A DNA stretch of 58,599 bases from the NCBI GenBank assembly GCA_017395555.1, contig JAFPUE010000136.1, positions 1 to 58,599 of the forward strand, read 5' to 3'. The notes below the pieces were generated by a model. It was not told the origin of the DNA. It did not search any database and worked only from the letters and a program-made list of their open reading frames with translations. Each line of letters opens with the position of its first letter. The stretch's first letter is position 1. The translations under genes and the position numbers were made by a program. This stretch comes from Ruminiclostridium sp. GTDB lineage: Bacteria; Bacillota; Clostridia; Oscillospirales; Ruminococcaceae. Shown in pieces: positions 26,979 to 35,214 of the stretch.

Positions 26979-27482
26979 TTACTGCTTCCCGATGGTAAGC
27001 GCCTTGTTCGCGATGGATTTAAGGCTGTTGAATATCGTAAGGTTCGCGGAATACGACTGCGTCGCCGCGAGCATATCTATCTCTTCCTCCGCAACGTCAA
27101 CGTTCGGCAGATAGTAGTATCCGTCCTCGTCGGCATCGGGGTGCGTCGGATCATAAACCGGCGTGGGCGGAGTCTGATCCTCCACGACTTCGGTAAGGAG
27201 CACGCCCTCAAAGGTCTGCGTTCTTCCGCGTCCGGCAAGCCCTCTGTATTCTTCGAGGCGCTTTCCGAGCACCGTAGCGAACTCTATCGAGGTAAGGCTG
27301 ACATCGGGAGCGCGGCGGTATGTCCTGTTCTCGGTGAACACGACGTTCTGACGCACATAGGGTCCGCCCTTCGCTGTTCTCGTGGTGTCCGCATTCGCGA
27401 CGTTCTGCGCGATAACGTCCATTCTCGCGCGTTCCGCGATCATTCCGGAAACGGATATGTCAAGATTGCTTAAAAATGCCAT
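26979..27482 (-). CDS. flgC: Flagellar basal-body rod protein FlgC
   Basis: 167 aa, slightly longer than the usual ~140-150. Proximal rod protein. The N-terminal rod motif (LDISVSGMIAERARMDVIAQNVANADTTRT) and the C-terminal helix (LPNVDVAEEEIDMLAATQSYSANLTIFNSLKSIANKALTIGKQ) are diagnostic. An AAAGGAG site precedes the ATG. The gap to flgB is 19 bp. Confidence 0.95.
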   Translation of the reverse strand: MAFLSNLDISVSGMIAERARMDVIAQNVANADTTRTAKGGPYVRQNVVFTENRTYRRAPDVSLTSIEFATVLGKRLEEYRGLAGRGRTQTFEGVLLTEVVEDQTPPTPVYDPTHPDADEDGYYYLPNVDVAEEEIDMLAATQSYSANLTIFNSLKSIANKALTIGKQ

Positions 27483-27501
27483 TTACTGCTCCTTTCCCGG
27501 T

Positions 27502-27873
27502 TTACGATTTTCTCATAGCCGTTCTCATCATGGTGAACTCGGAGTTTATCTGATTGATGAGAGCCTCGTACTGTATGGCGTTCTTCGCGAAAAGAGCCTC
27601 CTGCGTATCCGCGTCAACGTTATTGCCGTCGGGCTGGTCGGCGACCGTCTCGTCCGTATGTATGACCGACGCAAGCTCAAGACGCTTCACACCCGTCTTC
27701 TGTCCCGCCTCGTCCAGCTTGTCTTTCAGCACGCCGGCAAAGTACAGGTATTTCGCCTTGTAATCGGGCGTGTCCTGATTCGCGATATTCTGGGCGATCA
27801 CCGCCTGCTGCTTTGATAGGAGCGAGAGCCCCTGTTCCGCTATGCGGAAGGAATTGGTGTCGAACAGTGCCAT
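27502..27873 (-). CDS. flgB: Flagellar basal-body rod protein FlgB
   Basis: 123 aa. Proximal rod protein and first gene of the operon. SLLSKQQAVIAQNIANQDTPDYKAKYLYF is the conserved N-terminal rod segment. I chose the ATG at 27873, which has a GGAGGT site and gives the family's usual start; the frame extends to 27936 without one. A promoter is not evident in the ~130 bp upstream apart from A/T-rich sequence. Confidence 0.94.
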   Translation of the reverse strand: MALFDTNSFRIAEQGLSLLSKQQAVIAQNIANQDTPDYKAKYLYFAGVLKDKLDEAGQKTGVKRLELASVIHTDETVADQPDGNNVDADTQEALFAKNAIQYEALINQINSEFTMMRTAMRKS

Positions 27874-28004
27874 TTTGACCTCCGTTGCCGTGCAGATGTG
27901 ATACTTCGGCAGAAAACACAGCCGATTGTACCGCATATAGAACTATTATACTACATATCGTGATTATTTTCAACACATTTCGCGTATTTTTTTGCTTTTT
28001 CCGT

Positions 28005-28727
28005 TCATTTCCAGCTTCGACTAAAATCGAAATCGTCCGGCATTGCCCGCTTCTTCGGTCTGCGCCTTACGAAATCGGCTTCGCGGAAAACGTGCTTTCT
28101 CGGCGGCGGTATCTCGTCGAACCGCTTTTTCGCCTCCGTAAGCGACTTACAGAGCCGTTCCGGCTTCCCGAAGCAGGCGGGTATCACCGCCTCGTTCATC
28201 TCCTCAAAGCCGGAGGCATTCAGCAGCATACTGTCAAATTCGCAGTCACCGCCTCGAATGTGATAGCCGAGGAAATCGCTGTCCATGAAGTATCTCCGTA
28301 TCTTCCCGCGGATTATTATTTTTTTGCCGTTCTCGTCGGGAGCGGCGGAAACAAAGGAACCGAACGGTATAACATAGAGCTCTCGGAATATGGTATTGAA
28401 CCCGTTTATGCGCATCTCGCCCGCGTACAGGCTGACCGCCGCGAATTTCAGCTGGATATCCGCGTAGGTGTATCTGCTGTGACGCGCTGTCTTTCTGTCC
28501 GCCGAAAACGCGGTAAGAAGGCACAGGGCGAGTCCCGCAGTGACCGAACCCGCAGCCGCATAAAGAAGAACGGGTGACGGCGAGGAATTCTCCGAGCCGA
28601 ACATTCCGAAGAACAGGATAATGAACGATATAAACGCGGCTTCGGCGAACACCGAGCCCGTCAGAGTGAGCCACACAGCCTTTCTGCGAGCGAAGCGGAA
28701 GGTCTGGCAGTGAAAGTATGAACGCAC
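28005..28727 (-). CDS. Uncharacterised two-helix membrane protein
   Basis: 240 aa from a GTG at 28727, preceded by a G-rich site; an ATG at 28775 is in frame but overlaps a TATAAT-like box, so I prefer the GTG. Two membrane helices are near residues 17-45 and 53-77. The rest is soluble, with a possible PH-like part (IFRELYVIPFGSFVSAAPDENGKKIIIRGKIRRYFMD) and a basic tail (VRRRPKKR). I do not recognise the family. It sits upstream of flgB on the same strand with a ~130-bp gap. Confidence 0.65.
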   Translation of the reverse strand: MRSYFHCQTFRFARRKAVWLTLTGSVFAEAAFISFIILFFGMFGSENSSPSPVLLYAAAGSVTAGLALCLLTAFSADRKTARHSRYTYADIQLKFAAVSLYAGEMRINGFNTIFRELYVIPFGSFVSAAPDENGKKIIIRGKIRRYFMDSDFLGYHIRGGDCEFDSMLLNASGFEEMNEAVIPACFGKPERLCKSLTEAKKRFDEIPPPRKHVFREADFVRRRPKKRAMPDDFDFSRSWK

Positions 28728-28946
28728 AGCCGCACCCCCGTTCCGGAATATACCTATATTTAATATATTATACAATTTTTTCGTCCGTTTGTACAGCGTT
28801 TTTAAAAATTTTTATTTCTTTAAGCAATTTCAACAAATATTTTCTTGATTTCGACTTGCGGATAAAGAAAAAATTGGTTAATATGACGAATATTCTGTAA
28901 CATATGACGGTTTTTCAATCAAACTCAAAAAAATCGCACTCGGCTA

Positions 28947-28976
28947 TTGACTTTTTTGTGCATATTAATGTATAAT
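28947..28976 (+). promoter_or_regulatory. Promoter of the PilZ-DGC-ParA-ComFB operon
   Basis: TTGACT (28947-28952), 18-bp spacer, TATAAT (28971-28976). A CCCGCAT-gactt-ATGCGGG hairpin (28995-29013) lies in the leader. Confidence 0.75.
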
Positions 28977-29045
28977 TAATAATAAGCGATTGTGCCCGCA
29001 TGACTTATGCGGGTGCAACTTGAGTGCGCGGAAGGAGGGATGCGC

Positions 29046-29726
29046 ATGCTTGATACGACCGGGATAGTCAAGGTTCGCATAACAGGTCTTGACGGCCGGC
29101 TGATGCTCGAAACAGACAGTGAGCATTTCTCCTTTCCGAGAGTTTTCGTGCACGATGTTCCCGTAAACAATATCATCATGATCAAAGGCAAGGATATGCC
29201 CGAGTACGACGCAGACCTCGGAGTGTATGTAATAGCTTACATGAAGAACGGTGATCGTATCAGATATATGGGACGTGTCAAGATGTCTCTGGACAATCAG
29301 CTCAATGTCCAGATCAGAGACGACACAAGCACGATAATGGAGGAACGCCGCAAATACTTCAAGGTCAAGTCAGATCTGCGGTGTGTGATCAGCGGCTATG
29401 AACGTGACGGTATGGCGTTCGAGCTCGAATCTCCGATGCTCGCGACAATAAAAAATGTCAGCATCGGCGGAGTTTTCATAGAGGGTACGGATCCGCCCTT
29501 CCGCAAGGACGATCTGCTGCTGCTCAACCTGAAGGTGGAGCACGAGATCATAAGCGCGGTGGCAAAGGTCCTGCGCCTGCAGCTGTACTATGACGGACGC
29601 CTCGAAGGTTACGGCTGCGAATTCACCAACGTCGATAAAAAAATGGAAGGGCTTCTCGCAAAGCTCGTCTATAATATTCAGCTTCAGCAGCGTCAGGAAA
29701 AGCAGGATAAGAATTTCCGGCGGTGA
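29046..29726 (+). CDS. PilZ domain protein (YcgR-like c-di-GMP receptor)
   Basis: 226 aa. An N-terminal YcgR-like domain (residues 1-95) is followed by a PilZ domain with the two c-di-GMP motifs: ERRKYFKV (RxxxR type, here RRKYFKV) and NVSIGG (D/NxSxxG). Such proteins bind cyclic di-GMP and can brake the flagellar motor. I chose the ATG at 29046, 7 nt after AGGAGG; the ATG at 29040 is too close to that site. It is the first gene of a plus-strand operon with a diguanylate cyclase, starting next to the divergent flagellar operon. Confidence 0.88.
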   Translation: MLDTTGIVKVRITGLDGRLMLETDSEHFSFPRVFVHDVPVNNIIMIKGKDMPEYDADLGVYVIAYMKNGDRIRYMGRVKMSLDNQLNVQIRDDTSTIMEERRKYFKVKSDLRCVISGYERDGMAFELESPMLATIKNVSIGGVFIEGTDPPFRKDDLLLLNLKVEHEIISAVAKVLRLQLYYDGRLEGYGCEFTNVDKKMEGLLAKLVYNIQLQQRQEKQDKNFRR

Positions 29727-29816
29727 ATGACGCAAAGAAGCGGATAAAAGGCCCACAGAAAACCCGTGAGCCTGTACGGCGAAAGCCAAATACAACACGA
29801 TAGGAATGGTATAGGT

Positions 29817-31778
29817 ATGAATATCAAAGTAAAAACCGCCCTCAGGGCAATCCTTATCGGTACTACTGTTCTGCCGCTCATAATTCTGGCGGTGGTTGCC
29901 TCCACACAGATCTTCGGTTTCTCAAGAACGGTGATCGGTGACGAGGCGGCAACGGCAGGAGCCGCACAAAGCGCGGCGATCGCGAACATAGCCGGTGAGT
30001 ATATGAGCGACGCGGCGGGATTTGCCGGAATGAACGTGTTCAATTCTTCTGACATGAACAGCGCCAAGGCAGACCTCGACACTATCAGCGCTGCCGCAAA
30101 GGCAGGCGGCTCCGTTCTTGACGTAGTAGTCAGCGGAAAGGACGGCAGCGTGCTTTACAGCTCCGGCGCAGCGGCTGTCGGTTCGCGTTTCTTTGCGATA
30201 GATGACAGCGCGGCTTCCAAGACCTCTGCGTTTGTTTCCAAGTTCTTCCTGAACGAAGCAACATACAAGAAGAATGTATTTGCCGCAACAGCTCCCCTGA
30301 CAAACGGCGAAGGCTTTGTATCCATAGTTGTTGACACTGCCAAGATCACCGATATAATCAGCGCTTCCTCCTTCCTCGGCAACGGATATCTCGTTGTGGC
30401 AGACAAGGACACGGCACTTAACTTCGGCGGAAATATCTCGACTTCCAGCGGTGACCTCTCCGCATATATACAGCCCGACGTATCGACAATGCTCGCAACA
30501 TCTGTGGGCGATGCGGGCGAAAAGCTCTACGACGGTCAGTACCTCGGAGCTTTCGGTCATGTCAACGGTACATCGTGGGTATGGATCTCCCTCTATCCCG
30601 CTTCCGAAGCAACAAACTCGGTAATGCTCGTATTCATCGTGGGCATGGTTATAATCGCGGCGCTTATCCTCGTATGCGTGCTCGTAATGGTAATAGCAAC
30701 ACAGAAGGTAATCGACCCGATGCTCGGAATGCTCGCAACCATGAAGGAAATTAACGCCGGCAACCACACCGAGCGTATCAATACCGAAGGAATGGGCAAG
30801 GAGTTCGCGGGAATGTCCAACATCTTCAACGAGATGATGGATGAGTCGATGATGAGCGAAGAGCTCCACAGAACAGTATCGGATATTTCCGACAATATGC
30901 TGTTTGAATGGGATTTCGCGAAGGAATCCATGTTCGTTTCCGACAACTTCAAGGAGAAGATCGGTCTCAACGTGAGCGGCGTTACGCTCAACAACGGTAA
31001 GTTCCTCGATTCACTCATGGACGAGGAGGATTCCGAGAAGTACAAGAGAGACATGAACACGCTCTTCAAGGACAAGGGCGACATAGGCGGAGAGTACAAG
31101 ATCAAGAACGCATCCGGTCAGGATATGTGGGTGTCCATGAGAGCACGCTGCATAACAGACCGTCTCGGCGAGGTACTCAGAGTTATCGGAGTCCTTACGG
31201 ATATCACAAGCGAGAAGAACGCAACACTCAAACTCGCGGAACGCGCGAGCTTCGACTTCCTCTCGCAGCTGTACAACAGAAACACCTTCGAGCGCGAATT
31301 TGCGGCTGAGCTTGAAAGAAGCACCGGCAAGAAGATCGCTGCGCTGTTCATAGACGTCGATGACTTCAAGTTCATCAATGACCGTTACAGCCACGCTGTC
31401 GGCGATGAGGTAATCAGATTCGTTGCGGACACGATCAAGAGCAAGACCGGCGAGTCCGGATTTGCGGGACGTTTCGGCGGAGACGAGTTCGTTCTCTGTG
31501 TACCCGATCCCAACATGGTAGAGAATGTGGAAGTCCTTTCTATGGATATCATAGACGATCTTTACAACGGATATTACTCCAAGTCCGTTGATACGACGCT
31601 CAACATCAAGGCAAGTATCGGTATCGCTATCTATCCCGATCACAGCACCGACGGCAAGGAGCTTGTCGGCTGCGCGGACGCGGCTATGTACTTCGTTAAG
31701 AAGAACGGTAAAGCGAACTACCATATCTACCAGCCCGAGGACAGCAACCTCGAAGGAAACTTCACATCTTCGCTTTAA
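29817..31778 (+). CDS. Diguanylate cyclase with extracellular sensor, PAS and GGDEF domains
   Basis: 653 aa. It has a membrane helix near residues 8-30, an extracellular Cache-like sensor (~35-265), a second helix (~275-300), a HAMP-like linker, a PAS domain (~350-470; FEWDFAKESMFVSDNF..) and a C-terminal GGDEF domain with an intact GGDEF at 554-558 (GRFGGDEFVL). It should make c-di-GMP from GTP in response to an outside signal. The RxxD inhibitory site normally five residues before GGDEF is not seen, so product inhibition may be absent. The ATG at 29817 opens the membrane segment. It is 90 bp after the PilZ gene. Confidence 0.9.
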   Translation: MNIKVKTALRAILIGTTVLPLIILAVVASTQIFGFSRTVIGDEAATAGAAQSAAIANIAGEYMSDAAGFAGMNVFNSSDMNSAKADLDTISAAAKAGGSVLDVVVSGKDGSVLYSSGAAAVGSRFFAIDDSAASKTSAFVSKFFLNEATYKKNVFAATAPLTNGEGFVSIVVDTAKITDIISASSFLGNGYLVVADKDTALNFGGNISTSSGDLSAYIQPDVSTMLATSVGDAGEKLYDGQYLGAFGHVNGTSWVWISLYPASEATNSVMLVFIVGMVIIAALILVCVLVMVIATQKVIDPMLGMLATMKEINAGNHTERINTEGMGKEFAGMSNIFNEMMDESMMSEELHRTVSDISDNMLFEWDFAKESMFVSDNFKEKIGLNVSGVTLNNGKFLDSLMDEEDSEKYKRDMNTLFKDKGDIGGEYKIKNASGQDMWVSMRARCITDRLGEVLRVIGVLTDITSEKNATLKLAERASFDFLSQLYNRNTFEREFAAELERSTGKKIAALFIDVDDFKFINDRYSHAVGDEVIRFVADTIKSKTGESGFAGRFGGDEFVLCVPDPNMVENVEVLSMDIIDDLYNGYYSKSVDTTLNIKASIGIAIYPDHSTDGKELVGCADAAMYFVKKNGKANYHIYQPEDSNLEGNFTSSL

Positions 31779-31857
31779 TAGCAATTGGCACAAACCGCGG
31801 CTGTGTGAGAGCGCAGCCGCTTGTGTTTTATAACACGACGGACATTGAGAGGATATT

Positions 31858-32682
31858 ATGGCAAAAGTCATCACGTTCACAAATCAGAAGGGCGGAGTCG
31901 GAAAGACCACGACTTGTGCGGGGCTCTGCGGCTGCCTTTCGAGAATGGGCAAGAAGGTGCTTGCACTTGACCTTGACCCGCAGGGAAACCTGAGCTTCAG
32001 CCTCGGCGCGGACACGGACTCGTCATACACGATATATGACGTATTCAAGAGCCGCGCGGATATTTACGACACGGTGCAGCACTGCAGCACCTGTGACGTT
32101 GTACCGGCGAATATACTGTTGTCCGGCGTGGAGCTTGAGCTTACATCGGTGGGACGTGAGTATATCCTCAAGGAGCATCTTTCCACGATATCGGACGAGT
32201 ATGACTATGTGCTGGTGGACACACCGCCGGCGCTGTCGATACTTACGATAAACGCATATGCGGTATCCAATCAGCTCGTGATACCGATGGTGCCGGAGAT
32301 ACTTTCGCTGCAGGGAATAGCGCAGCTGAAAGAGACGATTTTTGCGGTAAAGAAATACTACAATCCGGTACTTGAAATAAGGGGGATACTGCTGAACAAA
32401 TACTCGCCGAGGCTTGTGCTGACGAAGGAGGTCGAGGAGCTTGCGAACATCATCGCGGAGCAGCTTGACACGGACGTATTTGACCAGAAGATAAGCGGAA
32501 GCGTAATTATTGCGGAGGCTCCGGCGCACGCAAAGACGATAATCGAGTATGCGCCGCGCTCGAAATCCGCACGGGAGTACATGGATCTTACATACGAGAT
32601 ACTCGGGCTTGAGAAGCCCAAGCGCAACGAGCAGAAGCTCGGGCGCGGCAGACCTCCCAAGAACAGACCGGTACAGATCTGA
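31858..32682 (+). CDS. ParA/Soj-like ATPase
   Basis: 274 aa. The deviant Walker A is QKGGVGKTTT (residues ~10-19), and DLDPQGNLSFSLG and VLVDTPPALSILT follow as in ParA/Soj. There is a basic tail (KPKRNEQKLGRGRPPKNRPVQI) that could bind DNA. No parB or parS-like cluster is present, so chromosome partition is less likely than positioning of another cargo. It sits between the diguanylate cyclase and the ComFB-like gene, 10 bp before the latter. GAGAGGA precedes the ATG. Confidence 0.88.
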   Translation: MAKVITFTNQKGGVGKTTTCAGLCGCLSRMGKKVLALDLDPQGNLSFSLGADTDSSYTIYDVFKSRADIYDTVQHCSTCDVVPANILLSGVELELTSVGREYILKEHLSTISDEYDYVLVDTPPALSILTINAYAVSNQLVIPMVPEILSLQGIAQLKETIFAVKKYYNPVLEIRGILLNKYSPRLVLTKEVEELANIIAEQLDTDVFDQKISGSVIIAEAPAHAKTIIEYAPRSKSAREYMDLTYEILGLEKPKRNEQKLGRGRPPKNRPVQI

Positions 32683-32692
32683 GGAGAAATGA

Positions 32693-33091
32693 ATGGCACA
32701 CACGGCAAAGACGGGCAAGGTGCTCGGACTTTTTGACGGCACAAAAGAGCAGGCACAGCTTACAAATCCCGCATTCAAGGCACCCGAAAGGGAAGCGGTG
32801 CCGACTGTATTCGTAAAATCGGAGAACGGCACGCAGTTCGTGAATGTCGCGTTTCTGCTGATAAACGAGCAGATAGGCGGCATAATGGAGCGCTTTCACT
32901 GTTGCACCTGCGACACCTGCATATCCGCGGTCACGGCGGAGAGCCTTAAAAACCTCCCGGAAAAGGTCATCCGCGCCAAGCGGAAATCCGATGCCAACGA
33001 GGTCAACCGTGCCGCCGCCGATCTGCGCAGCGACGCTATCCGCGTCATCACCAAAGCTGTCATGTTCGTCAAATCCAATCCCAGACATTAG
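32693..33091 (+). CDS. ComFB-like protein (candidate cyclic dinucleotide receptor)
   Basis: 132 aa. The core (NVAFLLINEQIGGIMERFHCCTCDTCISAVTAESLKNLPEK) fits the ComFB family pattern of a helix, then CTCxxC, then a helix ending in LxxLP. ComFB was named for the Bacillus competence operon; some members have been reported to bind cyclic di-GMP. The CCTCDTC cysteines may bind zinc. It follows the ParA-like gene by 10 bp and shares the operon with a diguanylate cyclase and a PilZ protein, which supports a c-di-GMP role here (inference). GAGGAGA precedes the ATG. The 3' end runs into repeat copy B. Confidence 0.72.
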   Translation: MAHTAKTGKVLGLFDGTKEQAQLTNPAFKAPEREAVPTVFVKSENGTQFVNVAFLLINEQIGGIMERFHCCTCDTCISAVTAESLKNLPEKVIRAKRKSDANEVNRAAADLRSDAIRVITKAVMFVKSNPRH

Positions 33092-33099
33092 TAGAGTTT

Positions 33100-33613
33100 T
33101 TGAGACTTTTTGAGAGCTTTAAGACGGGGGCGCTGCCCCGGACCCCGCCAGTCCCCCCTTTGGAAAAGGGGGCTGGACCCCCTAAACAAATCCGCCGCAC
33201 AAGTGAGGTTTGAGGGACAAGAATTGCACAGGCGGCGACTCATTGACCGCTCTCTTCTTACTATAACTCTGTTTCTACTATTAAGCTCACATCAATGGGG
33301 AAAAAGATTACAGAGTTTTGAACAAAAAAGACCGTTGACACTGTTAGTTTCAACGGTCTTTTGTTATTCTTGAATGATATATCGCCAACCCCACTGCATT
33401 TCTATGCGAGTCACCCATAGCAGAACGCTCTGAAATACTGCATTAGGTTTATCGGAAGTTTATTTAATGCACTCATCGTGCGCGCTTATGGAAACTTCCT
33501 TACGGCATCGTGCCGTAGGGTGTCTCCCCGAACACGGGGAGGTGATGTTTTCGCTTGCGAAAACGGCAGAGGGGCTGACCGACAGACTCAGAGCCCCCTC
33601 TCTGAAATCTCAT
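33100..33613. repeat. Large dispersed repeat, copy B (inverted to 17765-18345)
   Basis: Inverse partner of copy A. It holds GC-rich palindromes (GGGGGCGCTGCCCC-like near 33123), a CGCCGC/GCGGCG stem near 33192-33236, the central terminator hairpin and, near 33517-33587, the module GTGTCTCCCCGAACACGGGG with TTTTCGCTTGCGAAAA that recurs at 45240-45330 and 51265-51335. It lies between the convergent comFB-like and spoIID-like genes. No real gene is seen. Confidence 0.9.
33326..33362. terminator. Bidirectional terminator in repeat copy B
   Basis: AAAAGACCGTTGA (33326-33338) pairs with TCAACGGTCTTTT (33350-33362); T runs face both ways. Confidence 0.8.
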
Positions 33614-33622
33614 GAAAGTCTC

Positions 33623-35158
33623 TTAATGAATCTCTGCGCCGGGGTAGTAGAAGGCGAGGATCCGGTCATAGGTGTAGCCGTACTGGGAGGCGAGGATGTT
33701 GGCACCGTGCTGGCTCAGACCGACGCAGTGGCCGTAGCCGTAGGTCGTGATCGTGAACTCGTCGGTTGACGCGTCGTAGCTTATATCGAAGCACGCCGAG
33801 CGGATATCAAAGTCCATGATCGTTTCGCGGAATACGCGTCCGGTTATCTTGACATCGCGTGTGCCGTTGTTGTAGGTCTTATTGCCGCCAACCGTCATCT
33901 GTCCGACAAATATCTCGTCGGTGTACGACTCGATCGTGAACCACTCCGACGGATCGCCCGTAAGCTCAATGCCGGTGCTGTTCAGTACATACTCCTTCAT
34001 CTTCTCGGAGCTGAATGTCGCCTTCCTGCCGTAGTTTATGTCATATTCCTTGTCTATAAACCCGGTGTCTATGCTCGGCAGATACGGGTAGTCTATGCCC
34101 CATACATTCTTCGACGATGCGGTGCGTCCCGCTGTCGATGCCGTATATACAGCCTGTATCAGTGACCCGTTGTAGTAAAGCCCCTTGCCAATGACCTGAC
34201 TTACAAGATCCTTGACCCTCTTGCTCGGCGTGGATTTCGCAATATACGCGTTCTGATGATTGAGATTGTAATACTTGATATAAGTGTAAGCGGCTATCGC
34301 CTGCGCCTTTATCGCTTCGTCGTCAAATACGTCGCTTATCTCCGCCATTACCGCCGCGGATACAATATTCAGTGCAGTGTCGGTGATTATCGTGCCGTTC
34401 GCGTTCACCGTAAATATCTCGTTGTTCGCGGAAACGTCGGAGCCGGTAGTTTCGGCTTCCTCCTTCTCGCTGACGGTAGTCGTCTCGGCAGGTTCCGTTG
34501 TCGTTACCACGGTAACTTCGCCGCCGTCAACATCGTCCTCCGCTTCGTCTTCCTCGACTTCTTCAACAACGTCGCCCTCTTCGGTCTCCTCCGCGTCCTC
34601 GATGTCATCTTCGTCCTCGGCTTCGGATACGGGAGGAACCGTCGTCGTCTCGGAGGAAACCTCCGCTGCGGCAGTGACCGGTGCAGCCGTTGTCGTCGTT
34701 TCGGGGGGAACCGTTGTAGTAGCTTCGGTTGTCGCTTCCGTTACGGGAGCAGTGGTTGTCGTAGTCACGGGGACTGTGTAATTGAGATCGTCGCCGCTCA
34801 TCACGAAATCGGCAGTGTCGGTCACAGCCGTAGTCACCGCGCCCGTCGTATCGTCCTCGGACGGTATCAGCAGCATGGTCTCCGTTCTTGTGTAATCGGC
34901 AAGCCCGGGCTTTTTCGCGTTGACTACGTTCAGCCGTGTCGCGTATGTATATACCGCCATGCCCTCTTCGTTGACACCCGATGTGACTGCGGGAGCGGAT
35001 ATCTTTATCTCGCTCGGCGGAGCCTCCGCTTCAATGCTCACGTCAATGCTGTCAATAGTTCCCATTATCCCGAACAGGAACACATACAGGCAGATTATCA
35101 TAAGCGCTATGGTTATTTTAATGACAGAGCCCTTTTCCGTAGTCTCACCTCCGAACAC
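33623..35158 (-). CDS. SpoIID-like peptidoglycan lytic transglycosylase
   Basis: 511 aa. It has an N-terminal membrane anchor (ITIALMIICLYVFLFGIMG), a low-complexity Thr/Glu/Asp linker (about 120-255), then a SpoIID domain. The likely catalytic Glu is in VMAEISDVFDDEAIKAQAIAAYTYIK, matching the SpoIID block ExP..LKAQALAARTY. QAVYTASTAGRTASSKNVWG and YGHCVGLSQHGANILA are also conserved. SpoIID cuts glycan strands during engulfment, but the long linker and three adjacent sortases hint at a surface role. The start is a GTG at 35158 with no clear ribosome site; GGAGGTG lies inside the frame just after it, so the true start is uncertain. Confidence 0.83.
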   Translation of the reverse strand: MFGGETTEKGSVIKITIALMIICLYVFLFGIMGTIDSIDVSIEAEAPPSEIKISAPAVTSGVNEEGMAVYTYATRLNVVNAKKPGLADYTRTETMLLIPSEDDTTGAVTTAVTDTADFVMSGDDLNYTVPVTTTTTAPVTEATTEATTTVPPETTTTAAPVTAAAEVSSETTTVPPVSEAEDEDDIEDAEETEEGDVVEEVEEDEAEDDVDGGEVTVVTTTEPAETTTVSEKEEAETTGSDVSANNEIFTVNANGTIITDTALNIVSAAVMAEISDVFDDEAIKAQAIAAYTYIKYYNLNHQNAYIAKSTPSKRVKDLVSQVIGKGLYYNGSLIQAVYTASTAGRTASSKNVWGIDYPYLPSIDTGFIDKEYDINYGRKATFSSEKMKEYVLNSTGIELTGDPSEWFTIESYTDEIFVGQMTVGGNKTYNNGTRDVKITGRVFRETIMDFDIRSACFDISYDASTDEFTITTYGYGHCVGLSQHGANILASQYGYTYDRILAFYYPGAEIH

Positions 35159-35214
35159 ACAAGTTTACAGTTTACAGTTACGGTGCCGCCTCCGGCGGTT
35201 ATTATAGGATAGTT

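Noticed and set aside
31858-32682. ParA-like gene taken as a sign of a plasmid or integrated element
   Set aside because: There is no ParB, replication, integrase or transfer gene nearby, and the operon is embedded among chromosomal motility genes.
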